DNA of 64,000 nucleotides. Source: Acidimicrobiales bacterium (GTDB lineage: Bacteria > Actinomycetota > Acidimicrobiia > Acidimicrobiales > MedAcidi-G1). Positions 8,900-16,089 of this stretch are shown piece after piece; position 1 is the stretch's first letter, and the number at the start of each line of letters is the position of its first letter. A program made the position numbers and the translations under genes. The notes under the pieces are model-generated. The model worked only from the letters and a program-made list of their open reading frames with translations, was not told the origin of the DNA and did no database searches. The stretch covers positions 20,511-84,510 of the forward strand of contig JASMLT010000002.1 of assembly GCA_030748555.1 (NCBI GenBank), given 5' to 3'.

Positions 8900-9852
8900 T
8901 GCTCGTAGATGGTTTAGAAATAAACAATTGGAACCGAACAACAGTAAAAGAAGTCAGATCTGGCGGGATTGACGTAGTTCACGCTACTTGTGGAGTCTGG
9001 GAGGACTTAGCGGGAGCAGTTACCAAAATCGGAGATTGGCGGCACTTTGCCCGTGAAAACTCTGATCTCGTCAGAGTCGTAAGAAATGTTCAAGAAATGC
9101 ATCAAGCTAAAGACGAGGGGGTTCTAGGAGTGATTCTGGGTTTTCAAAATAGCTCCATGCTGGGAGATGATCCTGAGATGGTAGGCGTTTTTGCGGATCT
9201 TGGAATACGAATAATTCAACTCACGTACAACATTTCAAATCATCTTGGATCTAGTTGCTGGGAACCTGAAGACAGTGGACTAACTAGAGTGGGTCATCGC
9301 ATGATCAGTGCCTTCAACACATCTGGGGTGCTTATTGACATTTCACATGTTGGAAACCGAACTGGTCTTGAGGCTATAGATAGTTCTGAAAAGCCTATTG
9401 CAGTAACTCACGGCAACCCTTCCTCTTTTTGTGACTCCCCGCGCAACAAACCTGACCATCTGATTGAAGCTCTTGCAGATCGAGGCGGCATTATAGGTTG
9501 TACTCTCTACCCTCTTTTCATGGGGGGAGACACGATTACACGTCTTGATTGGTGCCATATGGTCGCAGATACTGCAGAAAAGATCGGTGTCGAGCATGTA
9601 GCGATTGGCAGTGATTCAGTAGTTGGGTGGGCACCTGATGCTTTAGGTTGGATGCGGAGTGGACGATGGGATAGGCCAAAACAAGTTGAAGATATACCCA
9701 CTTTTCCAACTTGGCCTGAATGGTTTAAGGGGCCAGAGGATTTTGATTCATTATCTGAAGGGCTTTCTGAAGTGGGTTTCTCTTCAGATGAAATTGCTTC
9801 AGTCATGGGGTCTAACTGGATTCGTTTGTTCGAAGATGTGTTCAATGAATGA
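8899..9852 (+). CDS. Peptidase M19 (membrane dipeptidase) family protein with altered metal site
   Basis: A 317-aa protein of the renal dipeptidase / M19 amidohydrolase fold. Beta-metal ligands are visible: His150 (LIDISH), His171 (IAVTHGN) and Asp239 (IGSD), with the PRNKPD loop. The alpha-metal HxD that normally follows the N-terminal strand is replaced (VDGLEINNW: Leu6 and Ile8 stand where His and Asp should be). The bridging Glu is Gln83 (GFQN in place of VEGG). The same DGL...W and GFQN variants occur, as I recall, in the M19-like protein beside the dimethylglycine demethylase genes of Pseudomonas, so this is a divergent subfamily rather than decay. Dipeptide hydrolysis should not be assumed. 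It overlaps both neighbours and is co-translated. Confidence 0.85.
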   Translation: MLVDGLEINNWNRTTVKEVRSGGIDVVHATCGVWEDLAGAVTKIGDWRHFARENSDLVRVVRNVQEMHQAKDEGVLGVILGFQNSSMLGDDPEMVGVFADLGIRIIQLTYNISNHLGSSCWEPEDSGLTRVGHRMISAFNTSGVLIDISHVGNRTGLEAIDSSEKPIAVTHGNPSSFCDSPRNKPDHLIEALADRGGIIGCTLYPLFMGGDTITRLDWCHMVADTAEKIGVEHVAIGSDSVVGWAPDALGWMRSGRWDRPKQVEDIPTFPTWPEWFKGPEDFDSLSEGLSEVGFSSDEIASVMGSNWIRLFEDVFNE

Positions 9853-10375
9853 AGCAAACATTCTTGTGGCTCCAAGAGAATTAAAGGACCAAGTCGAAAG
9901 GGCCAGTCGTGTTCTTGGTTGTGAAGCTAGTGTTGCTGATCGTTTAGCTGAAGATGTGACTTTCTGTGAAATTAACTACGGTCAAGGAATTTCTTCTTGG
10001 TTGCAAATAGCAACCTTGGATCCAATAGCTTTAGGTGAGGTTTTGAGAAGTTCACTTCGATTGAGACTGCCAACAGGTACTAAATCTCTTGATGTGCATT
10101 TTGATCCGCCTGTTTTATTTGTTTTACTCGCGCTTACTTTACACAATCAAGAAAGTTGTGGGGTCACTTGGTCGTGCGATACTGAAATGACTTGTGGTAG
10201 TTCCCCAGTTACCTCCGTTCATCTAAGATCTGATGCTTCTCCTTCCCCATTAACGAATAAGAAGACAGTCGATGCTTTATCAACTGGGTTAAAGGTTTCA
10301 CTTCCTGAATGGGAGCAATTAAACGAAATTGCTTCTCAGTTTCTTATGTCAGAGGAGGTTTTGGATGCCTCTTAA
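9845..10375 (+). CDS. Small DUF3726-like protein
   Basis: A 176-aa protein starting at ATG 9845, inside the end of the M19 gene (8-base overlap). The frame stays open further upstream, but that part lies inside the M19 coding sequence. The N-terminal helix (APRELKDQVERASRVLGCEA followed by SVADRLAEDVTFCEINYGQG) looks like the first helix of DUF3726 proteins, which often sit next to Ldh-family dehydrogenase genes. The rest has a hydrophobic strand or helix (FVLLALTLH) and no known catalytic motif. It is probably a partner or accessory of the adjacent Ldh2-type enzyme. The DUF assignment is from pattern memory and moderate at best; existence as a gene is strongly supported by the gene packing. 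Confidence 0.75.
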   Translation: MNEANILVAPRELKDQVERASRVLGCEASVADRLAEDVTFCEINYGQGISSWLQIATLDPIALGEVLRSSLRLRLPTGTKSLDVHFDPPVLFVLLALTLHNQESCGVTWSCDTEMTCGSSPVTSVHLRSDASPSPLTNKKTVDALSTGLKVSLPEWEQLNEIASQFLMSEEVLDAS

Positions 10376-10410
10376 AACAGGTACCTCATCTAAAGGAATG
10401 GCCTATAACA

Positions 10411-11403
10411 ATGGGTAGAAACTTGCTAGTATCCCTCGATGAAATAGAAACGACCACAAAAAAGGCACTTGAAAGTCACGGTGCCTCTGTTGAAGTTGCT
10501 TCTCTGGTAGCTCATGCTGTTCGTACTGCTGAAGAAAGAGGAAACAAGATATGTGGCCTCTACTATGTTGAGAGCTATTGCCTTCAATTAAGAACAGGTC
10601 GAGTTGATGGTGCAGTTGAACCTGTCGTTACTAACAATAAACCTGGAACTGTAAGAGTGGATGGGCGATTCGGTTTTGCTCAGTCGGCTTTTGCAGCAGG
10701 TTTCAATAAAGCTATAGAGGTAGCTCGTAGCAATGGGATATGCGGCTATTCGGTTGAACACACGCAAACTTGTACTTCTTTAGGATATTTCACAGAGCAA
10801 CTAGCCAAATCGGGAATGTTAGCTATAGGGGCAACCAATGCTTCTGCAGTAGTAGCCCCTCCGGGTGGTTCAGTACCTGTGCTTGGAACTAACCCAATTG
10901 CTATGGCAGTACCAGATGGTAAGGGAGGAATATCTTTCCAATTTGATTTCAGCACAAGTGCTATAGCGCTAGGTAAAATTACAATGGCAGCCGCTGCCAA
11001 TGAACCGATCCCTCTTGGTTGGGCAGTCGATAAAGATGGAAATCCGACCACCAATGCTAAAGATGCTCTAGAAGGTTCCTTGCTTTCTGCAGGTGGATAC
11101 AAGGGTTATGGTCTTGGACTCATGGCAGAACTGTTAGCTGGCGCATTAACCGGTTCGAGGTTGAGTATCGAGGTTCCGCCTTTGAAGACACCTGAAGGCG
11201 AACCTCATGACCTGGGTCAGTTCTACGTAGTAATTGATGTAGAAGCTTACGATGACATGTTTATGCAAAGACTAGAAAAACTGGCTGATGCAATTGAATC
11301 ACAAGCAGGTGCCCGCCTACCTGGTGCAAATATTCCTACCCCTGATGAAGTCGAAGTTGATGATGTTTTATGGTCAACCGTAAAACATCTTTCCAGCAAC
11401 TAG
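10411..11403 (+). CDS. Ldh2-family (malate/L-lactate dehydrogenase type) NAD(P)H-dependent oxidoreductase
   Basis: A 330-aa member of the Ldh2/MDG2 family, which includes L-sulfolactate, ureidoglycolate, delta1-pyrroline-2-carboxylate and delta1-piperideine-2-carboxylate oxidoreductases. Visible family features are GRFGFAQSAFAAGFNKAIEV, the nucleotide-binding segment LAIGATNASAVVAPPGGSVP with GTNPIAMAVP, and the C-terminal GGYKGYGLGLMAELLAGAL. I start at ATG 10411 because LLVSLDEIETTTKKALESHG is where family members begin; upstream codons overlap the previous gene. With M19-like and DUF3726-like partners, a cyclic imino acid reductase or a hydroxy acid dehydrogenase are both possible. The specificity cannot be read from the sequence. 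Confidence 0.9.
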   Translation: MGRNLLVSLDEIETTTKKALESHGASVEVASLVAHAVRTAEERGNKICGLYYVESYCLQLRTGRVDGAVEPVVTNNKPGTVRVDGRFGFAQSAFAAGFNKAIEVARSNGICGYSVEHTQTCTSLGYFTEQLAKSGMLAIGATNASAVVAPPGGSVPVLGTNPIAMAVPDGKGGISFQFDFSTSAIALGKITMAAAANEPIPLGWAVDKDGNPTTNAKDALEGSLLSAGGYKGYGLGLMAELLAGALTGSRLSIEVPPLKTPEGEPHDLGQFYVVIDVEAYDDMFMQRLEKLADAIESQAGARLPGANIPTPDEVEVDDVLWSTVKHLSSN

Positions 11404-11416
11404 AGATACTCCGAAC

Positions 11417-12013
11417 CTAAAGAGGGTTCTTCTCGGATATTCGTATCATTCGAGCTGCATCCACCGGTAAAAGATTTTTTTCAGGTGGGGGTGAAATACC
11501 TTTAGAGATTAAAGAAGTTGTTAATTCGTTTATAGTTCTGAAATTCAAATAGCCTTTCATTCCTCTATGAACTACCGACCGAGAGTCAGCGACCCATAGC
11601 AACCATTCAGTTAAAAGTGGTATCTGAATAGTAATTCTTGCTTTTTTTCCAGAGTGAGTCTCATATATAACCGGAGGATTCTTCCTGCGGCTCCAAGCTT
11701 TTAAGTTTTTCTGAATTTCCTCTTCTTTTACTTTCAGTTCTTTGGCGAATTTTTTCAAATTGCCTTTACGTTCAATAAAACCCAAAGAGTCAGGTCTAGC
11801 TCCTGCTAGATCAACTAATTTAAACCATTGACTTTGGAAATCCGAACCTCGCATCCCGTAACTTCTGATTGCAACTTTTTTTTCACTAAGAACGCTTAAA
11901 ACTGGAGCCCTGATTGAACTGCCTAAGAGATCTGAAGGAGAACAAGAACCAAAGCGTTGAGCAGATTTAAATCTCTCGATCGCTAATTCTCGATTTTTTT
12001 CTAAACCTGCCAT
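11417..12013 (-). CDS. Hypothetical protein (198 aa)
   Basis: I do not recognise this protein. It is basic and soluble, with a Lys/Glu-rich helix (KKFAKELKVKEEEIQKNLKA) in the middle and a Trp-rich stretch (LLTEWLLWVADSRSVVHRG) toward the C-terminus. It starts MAGLEKNRELAIERFKSAQR. There is no signal peptide or membrane helix. It is convergent with the Ldh2 gene, 13 bases apart, and no partner lies upstream. The K-E helix and basic character would fit nucleic-acid binding, but no domain is identifiable. Codon use looks like that of its neighbours, so it is probably a real gene. Confidence 0.6.
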   Translation of the reverse strand: MAGLEKNRELAIERFKSAQRFGSCSPSDLLGSSIRAPVLSVLSEKKVAIRSYGMRGSDFQSQWFKLVDLAGARPDSLGFIERKGNLKKFAKELKVKEEEIQKNLKAWSRRKNPPVIYETHSGKKARITIQIPLLTEWLLWVADSRSVVHRGMKGYLNFRTINELTTSLISKGISPPPEKNLLPVDAARMIRISEKNPL

Positions 12014-12112
12014 TACATAAGGTTACGACCTCATAGAAGACCACTGAGGGAGCCTCAAAATTAAGCTATTTTAAAGCACTTAAAAGTCATTAATTAGATC
12101 AATAACCAGATT

Positions 12113-12348
12113 TTAATTTACAAGAGAGAACGCTTCATCAAAGCACTGCGTTTCAGAGAATCCATCGGGGAACGTCACTGTATTGCATCCAGTAGCCTTA
12201 TCAAAAGTCAGTTCTATACGCGTTCCATCAGGTTCAACGACAAACCAGTCCCATCAGGACAGTTCGTGCCATATGCTCCACTGGGATCAGTGAAATTCAT
12301 ACAGCCTGTTTCTTCATCAAACTCCTCAACCACACCGGAATCAGACAT
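12113..12348 (-). pseudogene. Frameshifted small Cys-containing protein gene
   Basis: My own translation. Starting at ATG 12348 the frame reads MSDSGVVEEFDEETGCMNFT, then DPSGAYGTNCPDGT, and soon hits a stop (TAG). A one-base shift near 12240-12260 restores an open frame: WFVVEPDGTRIELTFDKATG, then CNTVTFPDGFSETQCFDEAF, ending SLVN and TAA at 12113. The total span (236 bases) is not a multiple of three, confirming the shift. The two halves look like two copies of a short module, TGC-(N)-T-x(6-11)-C-P/F-DG. It is either a recently broken gene or an assembly/sequencing indel. It faces the SOS-box gene divergently, so the same LexA site could control both. Confidence 0.6.
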
Positions 12349-12368
12349 TTAAATACACTCAACTAGTA

Positions 12369-12386
12369 ATCGAACATATGTTCGAT
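12369..12386. promoter_or_regulatory. LexA (SOS) box, perfect palindrome
   Basis: ATCGAACATATGTTCGAT is an 18-base perfect palindrome. Its core TCGAACATATGTTCGA fits the actinobacterial LexA consensus TCGAAC-N4-GTTCGA exactly. It lies between a divergent pair: the small gene starting at 12348 (-) and the gene at 12399 (+). A TATGTT -10 candidate (12387-12392) directly follows on the + strand, seven bases ahead of ATG 12399. LexA bound here should block that promoter. LexA and RecA themselves are outside the window. Confidence 0.75.
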
Positions 12387-12398
12387 TATGTTACCTGT

Positions 12399-12758
12399 AT
12401 GCCCAACCTTCAACTATTAGATGGATCTTGCGAAAACTGTATCCGCTTATTCGCAGCTCTCGAAGAAATCATGGCAACTGACGCTCCAGTGGCCATCGTT
12501 TTGACTTCTGATGGGTCAATCGTCCTTTATATGGAAGATCGTTTCCTTGTGGAGGACATTCCTCAGAAAAAAAAGGGCAACTCCGATCAAAATTTTCCAA
12601 AGCTAACCGGGAAAGAAAAAAAGAGAAGATTTAAAGAAAACCCTGGAAAACGCATAAAAATACCTAAGGGCAATTTCAGCATCATTTACAGTGAAACAAA
12701 CGATAAAAAACAAAATCCGCCCTCAAGAAGGGCGGAAAATCAACGAGCAAGCCAATAA
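12399..12758 (+). CDS. Orphan SOS-controlled protein of unknown function
   Basis: The 119-aa product is unrecognised. The N-terminal half is a plausible small alpha/beta domain (MPNLQLLDGSCENCIRLFAA, APVAIVLTSDGSIVLYMEDR) with a CxxC pair (SCENC). The C-terminal half is strongly basic (KLTGKEKKRRFKENPGKRIK), which suggests nucleic-acid contact. The in-frame ATG at 12378 lies inside the LexA palindrome. I prefer ATG 12399, at the expected transcription start for a leaderless mRNA. The last 15 codons overlap the terminator hairpin of the convergent ygfZ gene. Existence rests mainly on the SOS box and an open frame, so it remains tentative. A DNA-damage-induced cell division inhibitor or repair accessory are only guesses. 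Confidence 0.45.
   Translation: MPNLQLLDGSCENCIRLFAALEEIMATDAPVAIVLTSDGSIVLYMEDRFLVEDIPQKKKGNSDQNFPKLTGKEKKRRFKENPGKRIKIPKGNFSIIYSETNDKKQNPPSRRAENQRASQ
12700..12736 (-). terminator. Rho-independent terminator of ygfZ
   Basis: Stem CCGCCCT (12717-12723) and AGGGCGG (12729-12735) with loop CAAGA, extended by one T-A pair. Read on the minus strand it is followed by ATTTTGTTTTTT, a clear U-tract. It sits about 90 bases after the ygfZ stop (12824). The plus-strand side lacks a U-run, so it works for the minus strand. It overlaps the 3' end of the orphan gene ending at 12758. Confidence 0.8.
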
Positions 12759-12823
12759 CTTACCACATCTAAATTTTCAATGTCGGGTCGTGCTCATGCT
12801 TATTTGAGATTTATTAGAGGATC

Positions 12824-13666
12824 TCAACCTTCTAAAGGCATAATAAAAACACTTTTCTCACTAAAGTCCTCATCAACAATCTGTGCTGTTGTGGGACTCT
12901 CAACCCCTCTTTTTAAGAAACCAAGAGCAAAAAATTCACTACCAATAACTACTTCACTGGTAATAGTTCCGATTTTTTCACCATTATTCAAAAGAAAACC
13001 TTGGCTTGCGGCAATCCTCGAAGTTCCACTTATTCTCACAAGACGATATGGAGTTCCACCTTTGCGACTATCCATACGTGCAACCAACTCCTGCCCCGTA
13101 TAGCAACCCTTGGTGAAACTAACGGAAAAATCGACTATTCCCAATGAGGCTGGGATCGTAGAAGTGTCAATTTCTTTACCCATCTCGGGGATGCCCGCTT
13201 TTATTCTCGCCTCCGTCCAAGTTTGATCATCTATAAGAGTAAAACCTTCAGAAAAACTCTCGGATTTGAAAATATAATCCGTGAATTCAAAGCCAAACCA
13301 AGAATACGGAATTGCAATACAGTCAACGAAATCGTTCTCAGTTCGAGAGTTGCCAATTTCCGTATAAAGAAAATAGTTCAAAATTTCGACCGTGCAATCA
13401 GTTCGCAACAAGAACCGTTTAAGTCTCGCGAGAACCAACTCTCCATAGTTCTTATCCACATCAAGCAAATAATCATTTTGAGTTTGACGAGTGATTCTTA
13501 GCCATGCGTCAACTTTTCCAGAAGGTTGGAGAAGAAATGTAAACCTTGATTCACCATCCGACATTCCTTCGACATCTTGGCTCAACTGGCCTTGCAGGTA
13601 GCTTTCTGCTTCAGTTCCAGAAATTCTAAGAAAATCTTTTTCTCGCTTTACAACGTCTAATTTCAT
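12824..13666 (-). CDS. ygfZ: YgfZ/GcvT-family folate-binding protein
   Basis: 280 aa. The signature KGCYTGQELVARMDSR (YgfZ KGC-Y-x-GQE motif, with the conserved Cys) is present, and the N-terminal GcvT-like fold includes SYLQGQLSQDVEGM. YgfZ proteins bind folate and help in maintenance or assembly of certain iron-sulfur enzymes. They resemble the glycine cleavage T-protein but are not aminomethyltransferases. The gene is single, ending at a clear terminator (12700-12736). Its start is ATG 13666, 117 bases from the divergent leuB start, and the pair shares an inverted-repeat region. The link to Fe-S maintenance fits the SUF genes further on, though they are not adjacent. Confidence 0.87.
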   Translation of the reverse strand: MKLDVVKREKDFLRISGTEAESYLQGQLSQDVEGMSDGESRFTFLLQPSGKVDAWLRITRQTQNDYLLDVDKNYGELVLARLKRFLLRTDCTVEILNYFLYTEIGNSRTENDFVDCIAIPYSWFGFEFTDYIFKSESFSEGFTLIDDQTWTEARIKAGIPEMGKEIDTSTIPASLGIVDFSVSFTKGCYTGQELVARMDSRKGGTPYRLVRISGTSRIAASQGFLLNNGEKIGTITSEVVIGSEFFALGFLKRGVESPTTAQIVDEDFSEKSVFIMPLEG

Positions 13667-13683
13667 TACCTGACCTCACACCT

Positions 13684-13724
13684 AATCAATAATATTGATT
13701 TTATTCCTCACATAAAATCAATAT
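13684..13724. promoter_or_regulatory. Overlapping inverted repeats between ygfZ and leuB
   Basis: AATCAATA-A-TATTGATT (13684-13700) is a perfect 8+1+8 palindrome. Its right arm also begins a second perfect repeat, ATATTGATTTTAT (13692-13704), loop TCCTCAC, ATAAAATCAATAT (13712-13724). One central half-site can thus pair with either flank. This is the layout of a multi-site operator or an attenuator-like switch. It is placed between divergent starts at 13666 and 13784. A TAGAAT -10 candidate for leuB follows (about 13732). The regulator is unknown. Confidence 0.55.
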
Positions 13725-13783
13725 GGTCGACTAGAATTTTTACCTAGGTGAAATTACCCAACTCATAGAGGCAGAGGCAACTA

Positions 13784-14761
13784 ATGGCAAATCGCATAGG
13801 AGTGGTTGGAGGTGACGGAATAGGACCGGAGGTAATATCTGAAGGTCTTAAAGTCATACAAGCCTCTGGTATTGATTTAGAAACTGTCGAATACGATCTT
13901 GGCGGCGAGCGGTACGAACGCGATGGAACCATTCTTCCCGAAAGTGTCTTAGAGGAATGGCGCGATTTGGATGCAATTTATTTAGGAGCAGTCGGAACCC
14001 CCAATGTTCCCCCAGGTGTAATAGAACGTGGCCTTTTACTAAAAATGCGTTTCGAACTTGACCTTTACATCAACTTAAGACCTTTCGTATTCCCAGAAGA
14101 TGAAATAGATTTTCAAGTAGTTAGGGAAAATACTGAAGGTCCCTACGCTGGCGAAGGTGGAGTTCACAGGCTTGGTACACCTTATGAAATTGCTACTCAA
14201 GGGTCAGTCAATACACGGCATGGTGTGGAAAGGGCTGTCAGGTTTGCCTTTGAATTAGCAATGGAACGGAGGCGTCACCTCACAATGGTTCACAAGACAA
14301 ACGTCCTTTCCTTTGCAGGTGATCTTTGGGATAGAACATTCAATGAAGTATCTGAAGAGTACCCCGAAGTTGAAACCGCCTATAACCATTGTGATGCTGC
14401 TTGTATCTATATGGTTCAATCACCTCAGCAATATGATGTGATCGTTACCGACAATTTATTCGGTGACATCTTGACTGACTTGGGAGGAGCAGTCTCGGGA
14501 GGAATTGGGACCGCATCATCAGCGAACCTTAATCCAACAAAAACTGGCCCATCAATGTTCGAGCCAGTTCATGGTTCAGCACCTGATATTGCCGGACAGG
14601 GTATAGCCAATCCTGTGGCCGCAATACTTTCAGGAGCTATGATGCTTGATTTTCTCGGAGAACAAAATGCGGCCTCAAGGATTGTTGAAGCGTGCAATAA
14701 ATTAGATCCTGGAATCACAGGCACAATTGAAATCGGCAACGCGATTGCTTCGAATCTCTAA
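13784..14761 (+). CDS. leuB: 3-isopropylmalate dehydrogenase
   Basis: 325 aa, NAD-dependent oxidative decarboxylation of 3-isopropylmalate in leucine synthesis. The [16 protein letters not shown]-terminus, the [14 protein letters not shown] loop, the Lys in VHKTNVL, the [19 protein letters not shown] metal-binding Asp region and [15 protein letters not shown] are all present. Length and the [11 protein letters not shown] variant match actinobacterial LeuB. It stands alone with a conspicuous double inverted repeat upstream and is convergent with the Rieske gene 24 bases further on. The other leu genes are not in the window. Isocitrate or tartrate dehydrogenase are alternatives, but the short length and the substrate loop favour LeuB. 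Confidence 0.92.
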   Translation: MANRIGVVGGDGIGPEVISEGLKVIQASGIDLETVEYDLGGERYERDGTILPESVLEEWRDLDAIYLGAVGTPNVPPGVIERGLLLKMRFELDLYINLRPFVFPEDEIDFQVVRENTEGPYAGEGGVHRLGTPYEIATQGSVNTRHGVERAVRFAFELAMERRRHLTMVHKTNVLSFAGDLWDRTFNEVSEEYPEVETAYNHCDAACIYMVQSPQQYDVIVTDNLFGDILTDLGGAVSGGIGTASSANLNPTKTGPSMFEPVHGSAPDIAGQGIANPVAAILSGAMMLDFLGEQNAASRIVEACNKLDPGITGTIEIGNAIASNL

Positions 14762-14784
14762 ATCCTCTCTACCAGTAAATAAAA

Positions 14785-16089
14785 CTAAGGTCTAGTGCCG
14801 TCTAGATAATCATCTAAAACGTCGTGAAACCTCTGAACACGTCCTTCTTGCCCGGCAAGCCTCACTCCCCGATACCCGCGTGAAGCAAGTCCTAGTTGCT
14901 GCCCAGTGCTAATTGCCAAATCCTGATCGGCAATTTGTCGATTCATTAGCTCTGTTCCATATTTGAAAAATCTTCGTTCTTCTGGCTCAGTGACATCAAG
15001 ACGCGCAGCAGCCCCCTGCGACAAATACATAAAATTGTCGTAATAATGCCGTTCCGGATCACGACGGTGCGGCCGCATTCTTTGAAGCCCTATATATTCC
15101 GATCCGGCGAAGCTAATTGTGACATTAGGAAATATGTTGTAGTGATAAGCATCTGTTAGCTGATCGTCAAAAAGTTGATCAAATTGGTAGCCGTATTTAC
15201 TGCCAAGCTGTCTTTTGACCGCCTGGACCCTTTGACGGGTTTCAAATTCTCTTCCTTTAAATTCTTCCACCTTTAAACCCCACGGTTCTAACATCTCCCC
15301 TAGCTGCTCATCCACCTCGAGTTCTTCACCTGTGAGTGAGCGAGATGGCGTGACCATTGGTATAGACATTCGATTATGTCCTTCCTCACACCAGTCGAAA
15401 TGACAATACTTATAGCTATGTTCTATCCATTTCAGACCCTGAGGGTGAACTGCAGGTAGGTGGTAAGACTCACACGAATTATCTTGCGGCACCTTCCAAT
15501 TGCAATTGACATCGACTGTCGATGAAGGCCCGCGAATCCAATCATCGCTTTCATAAGCTTCGAATTCTTCCCAAACGGGACCAAGATACTCCCGTAAAGT
15601 CATGCATTCAGGATTCATATTTATCCAAATGAAACCAGCAAAAACTTCACAATTCACTTCCACCAAAGTCAAATCATCACAAGGATTTCCTTCAGGGAAA
15701 TCTTCAGGGTCTTGGACATATTCCAATGAACCGTCACCAGCCCACTCCCACCCGTGATATGGGCAAACTATTTTATCTGCAGCACCTTCTTTATTGAAAA
15801 TAAGACGAGAACCACGATGTTGACAGACATTATAAAAACACCTAATCGAACTATCTTCCTGCCGGATCATAATAAATGATTCAGGTCCAACTTCTTCCAC
15901 CTGATAAGAGCCTGGCTCTCGCATTTCCGAAGAACGACCCATTAGAAGCCACACTTGTGTCCACATAGACGACCATTCCCTGTCAAAGAAATCTCGCGAG
16001 GTGTACTGCTCTCCTAAAATAGGAACATTTCGAAGTGGCGGACATTCCCAAGGTCTAGCCAAAGCCATCACAGTTTCAGGAACACTCAT
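14785..16089 (-). CDS. Rieske-type ring-hydroxylating oxygenase alpha subunit (paralogue 2)
   Basis: 434 aa. The Rieske [2Fe-2S] motif is complete: Cys89-x-His91 (VCQHRGS) and Cys109-x2-His112 (CPYHGWEW). The mononuclear iron motif follows: DNSCESYHLPAVHP with His210 and His215. The C-terminal part is a SRPBCC catalytic domain. Family members hydroxylate aromatic rings, or demethylate quaternary amines and other substrates, with electrons from a reductase not seen here. No beta subunit, ferredoxin or reductase gene is nearby. It overlaps the PEP-domain gene by 4 bases (16086-16089) and is the last gene of the 14.8-19.2 kb operon. The two Rieske proteins are clearly similar throughout, so they arose by duplication. 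The substrate is unknown. Confidence 0.9.
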   Translation of the reverse strand: MSVPETVMALARPWECPPLRNVPILGEQYTSRDFFDREWSSMWTQVWLLMGRSSEMREPGSYQVEEVGPESFIMIRQEDSSIRCFYNVCQHRGSRLIFNKEGAADKIVCPYHGWEWAGDGSLEYVQDPEDFPEGNPCDDLTLVEVNCEVFAGFIWINMNPECMTLREYLGPVWEEFEAYESDDWIRGPSSTVDVNCNWKVPQDNSCESYHLPAVHPQGLKWIEHSYKYCHFDWCEEGHNRMSIPMVTPSRSLTGEELEVDEQLGEMLEPWGLKVEEFKGREFETRQRVQAVKRQLGSKYGYQFDQLFDDQLTDAYHYNIFPNVTISFAGSEYIGLQRMRPHRRDPERHYYDNFMYLSQGAAARLDVTEPEERRFFKYGTELMNRQIADQDLAISTGQQLGLASRGYRGVRLAGQEGRVQRFHDVLDDYLDGTRP

